The position numbers were made by a program, and so were the translations under genes. A DNA stretch of 39,859 nucleotides from Prolixibacteraceae bacterium (GTDB lineage: Bacteria > Bacteroidota > Bacteroidia > Bacteroidales > Prolixibacteraceae). This document shows positions 6,339 through 14,714 of this stretch, one piece after another (the first letter of the stretch is position 1; every line of letters begins with the position of its first letter). The notes under the pieces are model-generated. The model made no database searches. It saw nothing but the letters and a program-made list of their open reading frames with translations, and had not been told where the DNA came from. The DNA is taken from positions 8,874 to 48,732 of the forward strand of contig DPRM01000127.1 in the NCBI GenBank assembly GCA_003537645.1. Direction: 5' to 3'.

Positions 6339-8330
6339 ATGCAATTAAAAAATCTCTTAACAGGATTATTTATCCTGATCAGTCTTTCGATACTTGCCCA
6401 GCCAAATTCCTTTTCCCGAAAAAATAAAAACGCCAGTCCAACAGCCGATTCGGTTAAACTGAGTATCGATTACCTTAAGCGACACCTTCAGCAGAATGAT
6501 GTCTGGCAATCGGAAAATCCTGAAATTATGCGCCTTGTAAAAGGATTGGTAAGTTTTGCTGAAAACGAACACATCGACAGCATTCTTGTCAGACTCGACC
6601 GGTTTCAGGAACAAAAAAATGCCCGGTATATTAATCGCCAGCCAAAATATGTGAGCGATTCGCTTCTGGTGCCGGGTTATTTGCCGTACCCAAATATTCT
6701 GGAAAAGTTGAAACAACTGGATCGTGCCATCTGGAATGGCGTGGATATGAATGCAATCCCTTTGCCCAAAGACCTGCATGCCGGAACAAACAGTAAAATG
6801 CAACAAATTGCCGCTGGCGACGAAAAAGCCATTTTGCAGCAGACCGGAATTGTATTGCCCGACAGTTTGGTGAATGTACATGCCATTCCTGATTCGATGT
6901 TACACACTGCCAACGACTTTAACCGGATCAGAAACCGCGACCAAATGAGAACCCGTTTGCTTGAAGAAGCGCGGGTGAAATACAACAATAATTTGCAGAA
7001 AGCCAATCTCGATTCGGCAATCACAGCTTACAGAAAATATGCGGTTCGTGTATTTTCCGATTCGCTGCAAAGCAACCTGCGCGACTCGCTTCAATTGCAA
7101 AACCAGCAAATATTAACGCATTACAACGACTCAATTGTAAGGTCGGTCAACGATTCCATCAACCAGTTTGTTCTGACTTTACAAAAGTATGCACTCAACG
7201 ATTCTGTAAGCATCTCGATACATAGTTTAAGCGGAAAACCTGCGCAGGTTTGGCTTAGAAACAACCAGCGATCGGCCAATCGCTTTTACATTAAAAACGA
7301 ACAAAACGATTCACTCGCGATAAGGCTGATGAACCTCGATAAATATTCGCTCGGAATTGCAATCGACGATGATGTAACTTTTAACCGGATAGCCCAGAAA
7401 CAAAGGCGCGACTTTGTATTCGAGAAATCGGCACCTGAACAGAAACTAACCAAAATGCAGAAGAAATACCAGATTCTGACGCCATGGGATTTGGGAGGAA
7501 ACGGCACTTTCGGATTCACACAAACCTACCTGAACAACTGGAAAGCCGGGGGAAAAAGCGCCTTCTCATTCCTAATGGTACTTAAGGGTTATGCCAATTA
7601 TTCGAACGAAAAGCTGAAATGGGAAAATACTGCTGAACTGCGCAACGGCTGGATCAGGCAGGGAGGAGATGTAAACCAGACACAGAAAAACGACGACAAA
7701 CTCGAATTGATTTCAAGGCTTGGGGTAAGCGCTTTTAAGAAATGGTTTTACAGCAGCGAAATCGACTTTGTAACACAATTCTTTAACGGATATAATTATC
7801 CAAACAAAACAACACCTATTTCAACCTATTTGTCGCCAGCCAAAACCTTGTTCAAATTAGGTCTCGACTATAAACCGAACAAAAATTTTTCGCTGTTTCT
7901 TTCACCCATTACCGCAAAATATGTTTTTGTTCGCGATACGGCACTGATCGATCAAACCAAATTTGGAGTTCCTTCCGACAGAAGAAGCTTTTGGGAACCC
8001 GGTTTTAACGCCGATCTCCGCTATAAAATGGATATCACGCCGCGAATCAGTTATGAAACTAAATACAAAATGTTCTTTAATTATCAGGAACCATTTAAAA
8101 AAGTGGATGTTAACTGGGAAAATACTGTCGTTGCCCAACTTACCGACCGGATAAACATGACTTTTATGCTATACATGCTTTATGACGACAACGTGACTTT
8201 CCCCACCGGAAAATTTGATGCTTCAGGTGCTGAAATATATAAAGCAAAATGGCAAACCAGGGAACTGATGACCATTGGGTTCTCGTACAAAATAAACAAG
8301 CGGATATATAAGCAAAAGAAGTTGAACTGA
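6339..8330 (+). CDS. DUF3078-containing outer-membrane protein
   Basis: A 663-aa exported protein with a cleavable signal peptide (MQLKNLLTGLFILISLSILAQ, cleavage near residue 21). Residues about 40-350 are polar and helix-rich, with repeated SDSLxxNLRDSLQ-like segments. From about residue 380, LTPWDLGGNGTFGFTQTYLNNWKAGG begins the DUF3078 region, followed by alternating amphipathic strands with aromatic girdles (WENTAELRNGW, FKLGLDYKP, ISYETKYKMFF) and a C-terminal strand suited to outer-membrane insertion. DUF3078 proteins are Bacteroidota beta-barrels of unknown function. No partner is evident. The long N-terminal periplasmic region is larger than in the simplest family members. Confidence 0.8.
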   Translation: MQLKNLLTGLFILISLSILAQPNSFSRKNKNASPTADSVKLSIDYLKRHLQQNDVWQSENPEIMRLVKGLVSFAENEHIDSILVRLDRFQEQKNARYINRQPKYVSDSLLVPGYLPYPNILEKLKQLDRAIWNGVDMNAIPLPKDLHAGTNSKMQQIAAGDEKAILQQTGIVLPDSLVNVHAIPDSMLHTANDFNRIRNRDQMRTRLLEEARVKYNNNLQKANLDSAITAYRKYAVRVFSDSLQSNLRDSLQLQNQQILTHYNDSIVRSVNDSINQFVLTLQKYALNDSVSISIHSLSGKPAQVWLRNNQRSANRFYIKNEQNDSLAIRLMNLDKYSLGIAIDDDVTFNRIAQKQRRDFVFEKSAPEQKLTKMQKKYQILTPWDLGGNGTFGFTQTYLNNWKAGGKSAFSFLMVLKGYANYSNEKLKWENTAELRNGWIRQGGDVNQTQKNDDKLELISRLGVSAFKKWFYSSEIDFVTQFFNGYNYPNKTTPISTYLSPAKTLFKLGLDYKPNKNFSLFLSPITAKYVFVRDTALIDQTKFGVPSDRRSFWEPGFNADLRYKMDITPRISYETKYKMFFNYQEPFKKVDVNWENTVVAQLTDRINMTFMLYMLYDDNVTFPTGKFDASGAEIYKAKWQTRELMTIGFSYKINKRIYKQKKLN

Positions 8331-8350
8331 AAAGACTGGGGAAAGTAGTC

Positions 8351-8366
8351 AGTGGTCAGTCGCAGT
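8351..8366. repeat. Short dispersed repeat (AGTGGTCAGTCGCAGT)
   Basis: This 16-mer occurs again, identical, at 22372-22387 between the FecR and SusC genes. It lies in the 133-bp gap between the DUF3078 and SRPBCC genes, beside related short repeats (tcaatggtcaatgg). It looks like non-coding, slippage-prone intergenic sequence. Confidence 0.55.
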
Positions 8367-8463
8367 TTTCAATGGTCAATGGTAGTGGTTCATGCCGGAA
8401 ATAATCTATATTTGGCGAACTTTCAGATTGAACAGGGAATAAAAAACGTAAAAACAGGATACA

Positions 8464-8850
8464 ATGAAAACGTACAAAAAATATTTCAAGATAACAGCCG
8501 CACCTGCCGATGTTTACAATGCGCTCACCAACAAAACGATGCTTGAAATATGGACCGGCGAAGATGCGGTGATGGAAGAAGTTGCCGGATCCGAATTTTC
8601 ATTGTGGGAAGAAAGTATTTGTGGCATTAACCTCGAATTCGAAAAAGACCACAAAATTGTTCAGGAATGGTTTTTCGGAGAAGAAGACGAAGATAAAAAG
8701 TCGATCGTAACCATAAAACTTCATTCTGAAAAGAAAGGAACCATCATGGAAGTGAATCAAACCAATATTCCTGACGAGGCTTACCGAAACATTGCAGAAG
8801 GTTGGGAAGAAGACTATTTCAACGGACTCAACCAGCTTTTTGAGCCATAG
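8464..8850 (+). CDS. SRPBCC (START-like) domain protein
   Basis: A small 128-aa soluble protein with the helix-grip fold of the SRPBCC/AHSA1 group. Typical marks are the N-terminal strand KYFKITAAPADVYNALTN, the central LEFEKDHKIVQEWFFGE, the strand SIVTIKLHSEKKGTIMEVNQTNIP, and the C-terminal helix with WEEDYFNGLNQLFEP. Such proteins bind hydrophobic ligands or act as Hsp90 co-chaperone-like factors. The ligand is unknown. The ATG at 8464 starts directly at the domain. It converges with the lipoprotein gene on the minus strand, leaving only 5 bp between the stop codons. Confidence 0.75.
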   Translation: MKTYKKYFKITAAPADVYNALTNKTMLEIWTGEDAVMEEVAGSEFSLWEESICGINLEFEKDHKIVQEWFFGEEDEDKKSIVTIKLHSEKKGTIMEVNQTNIPDEAYRNIAEGWEEDYFNGLNQLFEP

Positions 8851-8855
8851 TGAAA

Positions 8856-9299
8856 TTAATTCTCAAGTCCTTCATTTCCGGTATCAGCAATGTATTTCCA
8901 TTGTCCGCTGGTATTTTTCTTCCAGACAGTCAGGTAAGTTCCGCGCGAAGTATCGTTTTGCGCAACTAATAGCCAGAATCCATAAGTATAGCCCAGCTCT
9001 CCGCTTTCGGCAATGATTGATTTTGCTGGTTTCCAGGTCAGCACAACACCGCTGTCACTTTTCCCAACATAACTCTCAATCAGGCTCTGTTTTCCAACAA
9101 TTGGCATCCGTTTGGGTTTCAACAGCACCACGCTGTCGTGGGCAAATTCGATAAAAGCCTTTTGAATACCATTTTTTGCTGAATAATCAGAGAAAGCAAT
9201 GTCGGCATCAATCAGGACTTGCGGATCAGGAACCGGCTTATTTTCGGTACACGAAAACAACGAGTAAAAGATAAAGAAGAGGAAAATTGCTTTTTTCAT
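8856..9299 (-). CDS. Small lipoprotein with an NTF2/SnoaL-like (DUF4440-type) domain
   Basis: A 147-aa lipoprotein with signal MKKAIFLFFIFYSLFSC and lipidation at Cys17. The rest reads as one cystatin-like alpha+beta fold: DADIAFSDYSAKNGIQKAFIEFAHDSVVLL, then a GKQSLIESY segment, then strands ending TYLTVWKKNTSGQWKYIADTGN. This layout matches SnoaL/DUF4440 proteins, often stress-related or ketosteroid-isomerase-like, but no catalytic residues can be assigned. I chose ATG 9299 because it begins the lipoprotein signal. A longer upstream extension lies in repetitive AT-rich sequence. Confidence 0.7.
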   Translation of the reverse strand: MKKAIFLFFIFYSLFSCTENKPVPDPQVLIDADIAFSDYSAKNGIQKAFIEFAHDSVVLLKPKRMPIVGKQSLIESYVGKSDSGVVLTWKPAKSIIAESGELGYTYGFWLLVAQNDTSRGTYLTVWKKNTSGQWKYIADTGNEGLEN

Positions 9300-9320
9300 A
9301 TCAACGAATTTTAAAAATGA

Positions 9321-9362
9321 AAATATCCAATAACCAATTTCCAATATTGAATATCCAATTTA
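9321..9362. repeat. AT-rich 'aatatccaat' repeat cluster
   Basis: Several near-copies of aatatccaat and its variants occur here. A similar cluster lies at 22551-22590. This is a low-complexity intergenic repeat with no coding sense. Confidence 0.45.
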
Positions 9363-9409
9363 ATATGGAGATCCTGTCGTGGACAGCCAGACGAACTGAA
9401 ACTTGGAAA

Positions 9410-10312
9410 TCAATGAGATCCCAGCGAAATTAGCAAAATACCGATTAATATTCCGGCCAGATACAGTCCTTTTTTCCGGAGGTTCTTTTCATGAAAGACA
9501 ACCGCCCCGACTACAAATGAAATGACTACCCCACCCCGTCGCAGTGAGGAGATGATTGATATCAGTGAATCTTCGTAAGTGAGCGCGTTGAAATACAGGA
9601 AATCGGCCAGTACCAAAAATACGCCAATCAGCGGAATCGACCACCGCCATTGAAACGGAGTGCGTTCTGCTTTGGGCAACCGCCACCGATTCACCGCCAG
9701 AATGGGCAACAAAATCGCCACCTGATAAAATGAAAACCACGCCTGCACCGCCAGCCTGTCAACCCGCCGCATGATAAATTTATCGTACAATCCGCTGGCA
9801 GCTCCGATAAAAGTGGCGGCCACAATAAAAAGCACCCATTTATTGGTTTTGAAATGAATGCCTTCCAGTTTTCCGGTAGTCGATAACAGGTAAAAGAAAA
9901 ACAATGTAACCGATACACCCAGCCATTGGTATAAATTCAGGTGTTCGCCAAAAATAAGTATCGCGCCCAACAGTGTCCAGATTGGACCTGTAGCGCGAAT
10001 GGGACCAACAATGGTGATCGGCAGGTTTTTGACCGCGTAAAAGGCAAGTATCCAGCTCGAAACAACAATCACCGATTTGATCAGAATTAATCCGTGCTGT
10101 TCAAGATTGATTTCAGGAATAAAAAGATGAATGCTTTTGAAGAATTCAGGCGCAAAATACGACCCGATTACAAAGGGCAGAAAAATGAGCGAACTAGTTA
10201 ATGTTGACAAAAATAACACTGGAATAACTGCATTATTTTGTACTGAAAGTTTTTTGATAACCTCATAAATTCCAAGAAGAAAAGCCGACGCCAACGCTAA
10301 AATCACCCACAT
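9410..10312 (-). CDS. EamA/DMT-family transporter
   Basis: A 300-aa inner-membrane protein with about ten hydrophobic segments arranged as two EamA halves. The first half carries IVGPIRATGPIWTLLGAILIFGEHLNLYQWLGV and the second ISIISSLRRGGVVISFVVGAVVFHEKNLRKKG, the paired motifs that precede a charged FxE/HE in drug/metabolite transporters. Such proteins export metabolites or amino acids, and the substrate cannot be read from sequence. It lies 24 bp downstream of a second DMT gene on the same strand and is probably co-transcribed. The short gap holds repeated 'tttcaag' units. Confidence 0.82.
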   Translation of the reverse strand: MWVILALASAFLLGIYEVIKKLSVQNNAVIPVLFLSTLTSSLIFLPFVIGSYFAPEFFKSIHLFIPEINLEQHGLILIKSVIVVSSWILAFYAVKNLPITIVGPIRATGPIWTLLGAILIFGEHLNLYQWLGVSVTLFFFYLLSTTGKLEGIHFKTNKWVLFIVAATFIGAASGLYDKFIMRRVDRLAVQAWFSFYQVAILLPILAVNRWRLPKAERTPFQWRWSIPLIGVFLVLADFLYFNALTYEDSLISIISSLRRGGVVISFVVGAVVFHEKNLRKKGLYLAGILIGILLISLGSH

Positions 10313-10336
10313 AAATCAGTTTCAAGTTTCAAAGTT

Positions 10337-11242
10337 TCAAGTCTTCTTTTTCCTGACTACCAAAATAGCACCGGCTAAGGCAACCAAAGCGCCCACGATG
10401 GAAAGTACAGAGAAATGTTCGCCATCAATCCAGGCGACCTGCATCCAGGTTAAAACGCCCATCAGGATAAAAGTAATGATCGGATTTAATACGATGATGA
10501 CGCTGACTTTTCCGGCTTCGAGGTATTTGAGTGCGAGCGATAAACAGCCGTAGGAAATCAGCGTGTTGGCACCCAGAAATACCAGCAGCACCCAATAACC
10601 AAAACTTAAATGAGCCAGACTGGCGAAATCGACAAACGGCAAATACAATAAAACGGGCAATCCGAAAATAAACACATTGAGCGTACCCACCGAATAACTA
10701 AGCACAAGTTTCTTTTGCAATATGGCATAAATGGCCCAGGCCACTGCACCGGTAAGTGTAATCAGCATGCCTTTGGTATATTGTCCCTCCTGCCCTGCCG
10801 GAACCGCGCCAACATGTTGCTGATAAAAAATCCAGAACCCAACAATCGTCAGTAAAAACCCAACAATCTGTATCCGCGAAACCTTTTCCTTGAAGAAAAA
10901 TATGCCGAAAACAGCCAGTAAAACCGGTCCCGACTGAATGGCTACCTGCGCATTGCTCGGGCTGGTGTATTGAATTCCGAGCATAAAACCGATGTAATTC
11001 CAGGCAAGCGCCAACGACGAAATCACAATCAGCCAGCTGGGTTTGTAGAGTATTTTTAGCTCTTTCGGATTACTGACAGCCATCCACACAAACATTCCGG
11101 AAAATGCCAGTGAAAAGCGGAACCATACAATTGTTGGAGAATCGATTTCCTGGGAAGCAACTTTCAGCGCAATGGCCAAAACGCCCCACATCAAAACAGT
11201 GATGAGTGTATAAAGTATTCCTTTGGCCTGATTGCTCATCAT
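10337..11242 (-). CDS. EamA/DMT-family transporter
   Basis: A 301-aa, ten-TM-type protein of the drug/metabolite transporter superfamily. Its two EamA repeats contain YTSPSNAQVAIQSGPVLLAVFGIFFFKEKVSRIQIVG and LSLALKYLEAGKVSVIIVLNPIITFILMG. It differs clearly from the neighbouring DMT protein, so the pair is not a recent duplication. Two in-frame ATGs (11242 and 11239) begin the protein and cannot be distinguished. The C-terminus ends in RKKKT, consistent with the positive-inside rule. The pair may work on related metabolites or simply be co-transcribed. Confidence 0.82.
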   Translation of the reverse strand: MMSNQAKGILYTLITVLMWGVLAIALKVASQEIDSPTIVWFRFSLAFSGMFVWMAVSNPKELKILYKPSWLIVISSLALAWNYIGFMLGIQYTSPSNAQVAIQSGPVLLAVFGIFFFKEKVSRIQIVGFLLTIVGFWIFYQQHVGAVPAGQEGQYTKGMLITLTGAVAWAIYAILQKKLVLSYSVGTLNVFIFGLPVLLYLPFVDFASLAHLSFGYWVLLVFLGANTLISYGCLSLALKYLEAGKVSVIIVLNPIITFILMGVLTWMQVAWIDGEHFSVLSIVGALVALAGAILVVRKKKT

Positions 11243-11280
11243 TGTTCCGAGTTACGGGTTAAAAATTGGAATCAAAGTTT

Positions 11281-11577
11281 TTATGATTTTAGCAATTTTG
11301 AAGGTCTCTGCCTGTTATCCCAAAAACGTACGATTTCAACCATTTTTGAAGAATGGATTCGATAATAAACTGAAATTAGTTCTGAAATAACGGCAACATG
11401 TAACTTCCTGTATTTGGTTTTTCTGAATTCGATGTTGCCTATTCGTAAAATAGAAATAGTATTTACTACCTGATCTACAAACTGTTGAACTTCTTTCAAA
11501 GTCCATCTTTGTAATACGAAATCAATAATGCCAGCGTAATCTTTTTGGGCTTTGGGCGACCAAATTATTTTCCTCAT
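11281..11577 (-). CDS. RelE/ParE-family toxin
   Basis: A 98-aa protein with the RelE/ParE plasmid-stabilisation fold: WSPKAQKDYAGIIDFVLQRW, a central helix EVQQFVDQVVNTIS, KTKYRKLHVAVISELISVYYRI and the C-terminal strand MVEIVRFWDNRQRP. The Arg-Phe-Trp-Asp-Asn-Arg segment at the end is typical of the family. Members either cut mRNA on the ribosome (RelE) or poison gyrase (ParE), and I cannot tell which. The ATG at 11577 shares its first base with the stop codon of the preceding antitoxin gene (TGATG), so the pair is translationally coupled. A GTG at 11580 is a possible alternative start. Confidence 0.82.
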   Translation of the reverse strand: MRKIIWSPKAQKDYAGIIDFVLQRWTLKEVQQFVDQVVNTISILRIGNIEFRKTKYRKLHVAVISELISVYYRIHSSKMVEIVRFWDNRQRPSKLLKS

Positions 11578-11846
11578 CACTTAAACTTCAAATTCGGGTA
11601 TTTCACCTGCATTTCTGCAACCACTTGTTCGTATGGTATCCCTTCTCCCCTGTCTAATTCAGAAATCCCCTCATCGATAAACGCCTTAAACTCATCGCTC
11701 TGTTCAAAGTCAGAACGATCATTATCAAGAGAAATTTCGTAACCTGTTTGCGTTTGAAGCTTTACACAATCTTTTGGCAATAATCCCAAAACCCTTTTTA
11801 ATTCAGGAAACTGGGCTTCTTCTATTTGTATCTGGTAAGTCTTCAT
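11577..11846 (-). CDS. Antitoxin partner of the RelE/ParE toxin
   Basis: An 89-aa protein, MKTYQIQIEEAQ to KYPNLKFK. It is acidic in the second half (YEISLDNDRSDFEQSDEFKAFIDEGISELDRGEG), as expected for a segment that wraps a basic toxin. It ends in a PYEQVVAEMQVKYP motif seen in antitoxins linked to RelE/ParE-type toxins. I do not see a clear ribbon-helix-helix or HTH, so how it binds DNA is uncertain. The ATG at 11846 is chosen because upstream in-frame codons run into the pheT terminator hairpin. It immediately precedes and overlaps the toxin gene. Confidence 0.72.
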   Translation of the reverse strand: MKTYQIQIEEAQFPELKRVLGLLPKDCVKLQTQTGYEISLDNDRSDFEQSDEFKAFIDEGISELDRGEGIPYEQVVAEMQVKYPNLKFK

Positions 11847-11892
11847 TTTAAACCTGTTTTGAAGATCAAAGTTATAAAAATAACCAAACAAG

Positions 11893-11920
11893 AGCCCCAC
11901 CATCATACGACAGTGGGGCT
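11893..11920 (-). terminator. Terminator downstream of pheT
   Basis: AGCCCCAC (11893-11900) pairs exactly with GTGGGGCT (11913-11920) around a 12-nt loop. On the minus strand it follows the pheT stop by 22 bp and is succeeded by a T-rich stretch (cttgtttggttattttta). It would separate pheT from the toxin-antitoxin pair. Confidence 0.65.
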
Positions 11921-11942
11921 TGAATATTTTATATGAACTTTA

Positions 11943-14393
11943 TTACCTCAACTGTGCGCCCAATTCGCGTTCGTAGGTCGAAACCAGTTTTTGCATGATT
12001 TTTTCAATCTGTTTGTCGTTGAGCGTTTTCTCATCGTCGCGCAGAATGTAGCTGATCGCATACGATTTCTTGCCTTCAGGAACGCCTTTGCCATCGTAAA
12101 CATCAAACAGATCAACCGATTGCAGCAGTTTGCGTTCCGAACGGAAAGCCAGATCGCGCAACTGATTGAACTGAACATTTTTATCGAGCAGCAGCGCCAA
12201 ATCGCGGCGAACTTCAGGATACTTGGGCAATTCAGCAAATACAACCTTGTTGTTTTTCAATTCAACAAACAAGGTATCCATGCTGAAATCGGCATAATAA
12301 ACAGGGTTTTCAATGCCAAAAGGCTTCAATACTTTCCCTGAAATTGTTCCAAATTCTACTAGTTTTTTACCGTTTACCAAATAGCAGATCCCTTCGCTGA
12401 TCATCTCATTCGAAACACCTTCAGTTTTCAGATTCGAAACCTGAAAACCCATGCGTTTCAATACATTTTCAGTATAACTTTTAAGCTGGAAAAAACTTGA
12501 CTTTGCAGCCGGAATCGCCCAGTTGGCAGCTTCTTTCTCGCCCGAAACGAACAACGCCAGATGTTCTTCTTCGCGGTAATTCATGATCGGATTTTCCTTC
12601 AGGCTGCTTCCCTTGAAAAAGTAGCAGTTTCCGAATTCGTACAAACGCAAATCTGGATTTTTGCGGTTGGCATTGTGCGCAATCGACTCCAAACCGCCGT
12701 AAAGCAATGTCTGGCGCATACTTCCCAAATCGTTGCTCAAAGGATTGAATATTTTTACGGTATTTTCAATCGGGAACACCGCGTTGTTTTCGTAGTAGGA
12801 AGTTTTGTTGAGCGAATTCGACCAAATTTCATTAAATCCTTGTGCAGTCAACATTTCGGCAATCAGGTTGCGTATTTTGGTCGGGTTGGGTTTTACCGAA
12901 TATTGTAGCGAAGAATTCACCTGACTGGGCAATTCGATGTTGTTGTAACCATAAATGCGCAGAATTTCTTCAATCACATCGCATTCACGTTTAACGTCCA
13001 CACGGTATGGCGGAACCAGCAATGAAAGACCGGTTTCAGTTTCAGCCTCAATCCTGATTTCGAGTGCGCCCAGAATACTTTTGATACGCTCTTTGCCAAG
13101 GTCAACGCCAATCAAACGTTTAATTCCTGAATAAGTAACATCCACTTTAAAATCGGCAACCGGATTCGGATAAATGTCCACAATTTCCGAAGAAATTTCG
13201 CCGCCGGCCACTTCTTTAATCAGCAGCGCAGCACGTTTCAACGCGTAAATGGTTCCGTTCGGATCGGTTCCGCGCTCGAAACGGAACGAGGCATCGGTGC
13301 TCAAAGTATGGCGACGCGCGGTTTTGCGAATGTAAACCGAATCGAAATAAGCGCTTTCAAGGAAAACACTCGTAGTTGTTTCTTTTACTCCTGAATGCAA
13401 ACCGCCAAAAACTCCGGCAATACACATGGCTGAATTTGCATTGCAAATCATCAGATCATCAGGATGCATTTCGCGTTCCATTCCATCGAGGGTCACAAAT
13501 TTTGCACCTGCATCGAGCGTGCGAACCACCACTTTTCCTCCTTCAATTTCGGCGGCATCAAACGCGTGAAGCGGCTGACCAGTTTCAAAAAGCACAAAAT
13601 TGGTTACGTCAACAATATTGTTGATGGGTTTTAACCCAATTAATTTCAGCTTATTTTTCAGCCATTCAGGTGATTCTTTCACCGCAACATTTGAAATGGT
13701 AAGTCCAGAATAACGGTGACAGGCATCGGCATTTTGAACCTCGACCGGGATTTCAAGCGAATGATTGTCAACTTTAAAAGCCTCCACCGACGGGCGATGA
13801 TAGGATATTTCGTGTTTTAGCGAGATGTAAGCTGCGAGGTCGCGGGCAATTCCGATGTGCGAAGCGCTGTCGATGCGGTTGGGCGTCAAATCAACTTCGA
13901 GTACAAAATCAGATTCAATATTGAAATATTTGCTGGCCGGAGTTCCGGGAACTGCTGACGGATCGAGAACCATAATCCCCTCGTGACTGCTACCCAAACC
14001 AATTTCGTCTTCGGCACAAATCATCCCTTCCGAAGCTTCACCGCGTATTTTCGACTTCTTAATTTTAAACTCATTATCGCCGTCGTACAATGTAGTGCCG
14101 ACAGTTGCAACCACCACTTTTTGCCCGGCTGCCACGTTCGAAGCGCCACAAACGATTGGTAAAATATCACCAGTCCCAACATTCATAGTCGTTTTGCTCA
14201 AATGATCAGAATCCGGATGTTTCTCACAGGTAAGCACTTCTCCGATTACCAATCCTTTCAGGCCACCTTTAACGGTTTCAACTTCTTCCATGCTTCCAAC
14301 TTCCAGTCCAATCTGGGTCAGAAAGGCTGCAACTTCATTTGGTGTATAGTCAAGATTAATGTAATCTTTTAACCAGCGATAAGATATGTTCAT
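11943..14393 (-). CDS. pheT: Phenylalanine--tRNA ligase beta subunit
   Basis: An 816-aa protein, full length for bacterial PheT. It forms the alpha2-beta2 enzyme that charges tRNA-Phe. Domains in order: the N-terminal MNISYRWLKDYINLDYTPNEV region, an OB-fold tRNA-binding domain at about 40-150 (GLVIGEVLTCEKHPDSDHL), the B3/B4 editing region at about 210-380 (NIVDVTNFVLFETGQPLHAFDA, FRFERGTDPN), B5 at about 405-475, the catalytic-like core with RNLIAEMLTAQGFNEIWSNSL, and a C-terminal FDX-ACB anticodon-binding domain at about 720-816 (PKYPEVRRDLALLLD). The pheS partner is not adjacent, which is common in Bacteroidota. Confidence 0.97.
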   Translation of the reverse strand: MNISYRWLKDYINLDYTPNEVAAFLTQIGLEVGSMEEVETVKGGLKGLVIGEVLTCEKHPDSDHLSKTTMNVGTGDILPIVCGASNVAAGQKVVVATVGTTLYDGDNEFKIKKSKIRGEASEGMICAEDEIGLGSSHEGIMVLDPSAVPGTPASKYFNIESDFVLEVDLTPNRIDSASHIGIARDLAAYISLKHEISYHRPSVEAFKVDNHSLEIPVEVQNADACHRYSGLTISNVAVKESPEWLKNKLKLIGLKPINNIVDVTNFVLFETGQPLHAFDAAEIEGGKVVVRTLDAGAKFVTLDGMEREMHPDDLMICNANSAMCIAGVFGGLHSGVKETTTSVFLESAYFDSVYIRKTARRHTLSTDASFRFERGTDPNGTIYALKRAALLIKEVAGGEISSEIVDIYPNPVADFKVDVTYSGIKRLIGVDLGKERIKSILGALEIRIEAETETGLSLLVPPYRVDVKRECDVIEEILRIYGYNNIELPSQVNSSLQYSVKPNPTKIRNLIAEMLTAQGFNEIWSNSLNKTSYYENNAVFPIENTVKIFNPLSNDLGSMRQTLLYGGLESIAHNANRKNPDLRLYEFGNCYFFKGSSLKENPIMNYREEEHLALFVSGEKEAANWAIPAAKSSFFQLKSYTENVLKRMGFQVSNLKTEGVSNEMISEGICYLVNGKKLVEFGTISGKVLKPFGIENPVYYADFSMDTLFVELKNNKVVFAELPKYPEVRRDLALLLDKNVQFNQLRDLAFRSERKLLQSVDLFDVYDGKGVPEGKKSYAISYILRDDEKTLNDKQIEKIMQKLVSTYERELGAQLR

Positions 14394-14714
14394 AATTTTT
14401 GTCTTTTACTTCTGAAATTCAACGATCGGCAAAAGTAAAGAAAAATTCAGGCTGAGGTAAAATAATTTGTAGTAAAATAACGACAAATTGACGTGCAAAT
14501 GATTTGTAATTTTCCAATAGATAGTATCAAACAACACCAGAACACAATCCTCAACTAGAGTTCAGGTATAAAACCAGTGCTCTATTTCCTGAAAAAAATC
14601 ATGTTTCTTTCGGTTTTTACGACTTTTATCAGCTTTGTAACAAAGCATAATCTCTATATTTCGGGCCGAATCGTAAAAACTCGAATTACTTAATAATCAA
14701 AACAATATACATAA
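14394..14714. promoter_or_regulatory. Divergent regulatory region between pheT and the M3 peptidase genes
   Basis: This 321-bp gap must hold promoters in both directions. A 10-bp perfect inverted repeat, GTTTTTACGA (14614-14623) and TCGTAAAAAC (14671-14680), encloses a smaller palindrome GCTTTGT/ACAAAGC (about 14633-14646) and a TATATTTC box at 14655-14662 that is one base off the TAnnTTTG consensus. TTTG at 14635-14638 could be the -33 element, though the spacing is a little short. The inverted repeat could be an operator for the peptidase genes. No gene is seen here. Confidence 0.4.

Noticed and set aside
6366..6881. Minus-strand frame of 171 codons within the DUF3078 gene
   Set aside because: It is antisense to a gene with signal peptide and domain evidence, and has no domain of its own.
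8352..8546. Short frame ahead of and overlapping the SRPBCC gene
   Set aside because: It starts in repetitive intergenic sequence and runs out of frame into the SRPBCC gene; it has no protein-like features.
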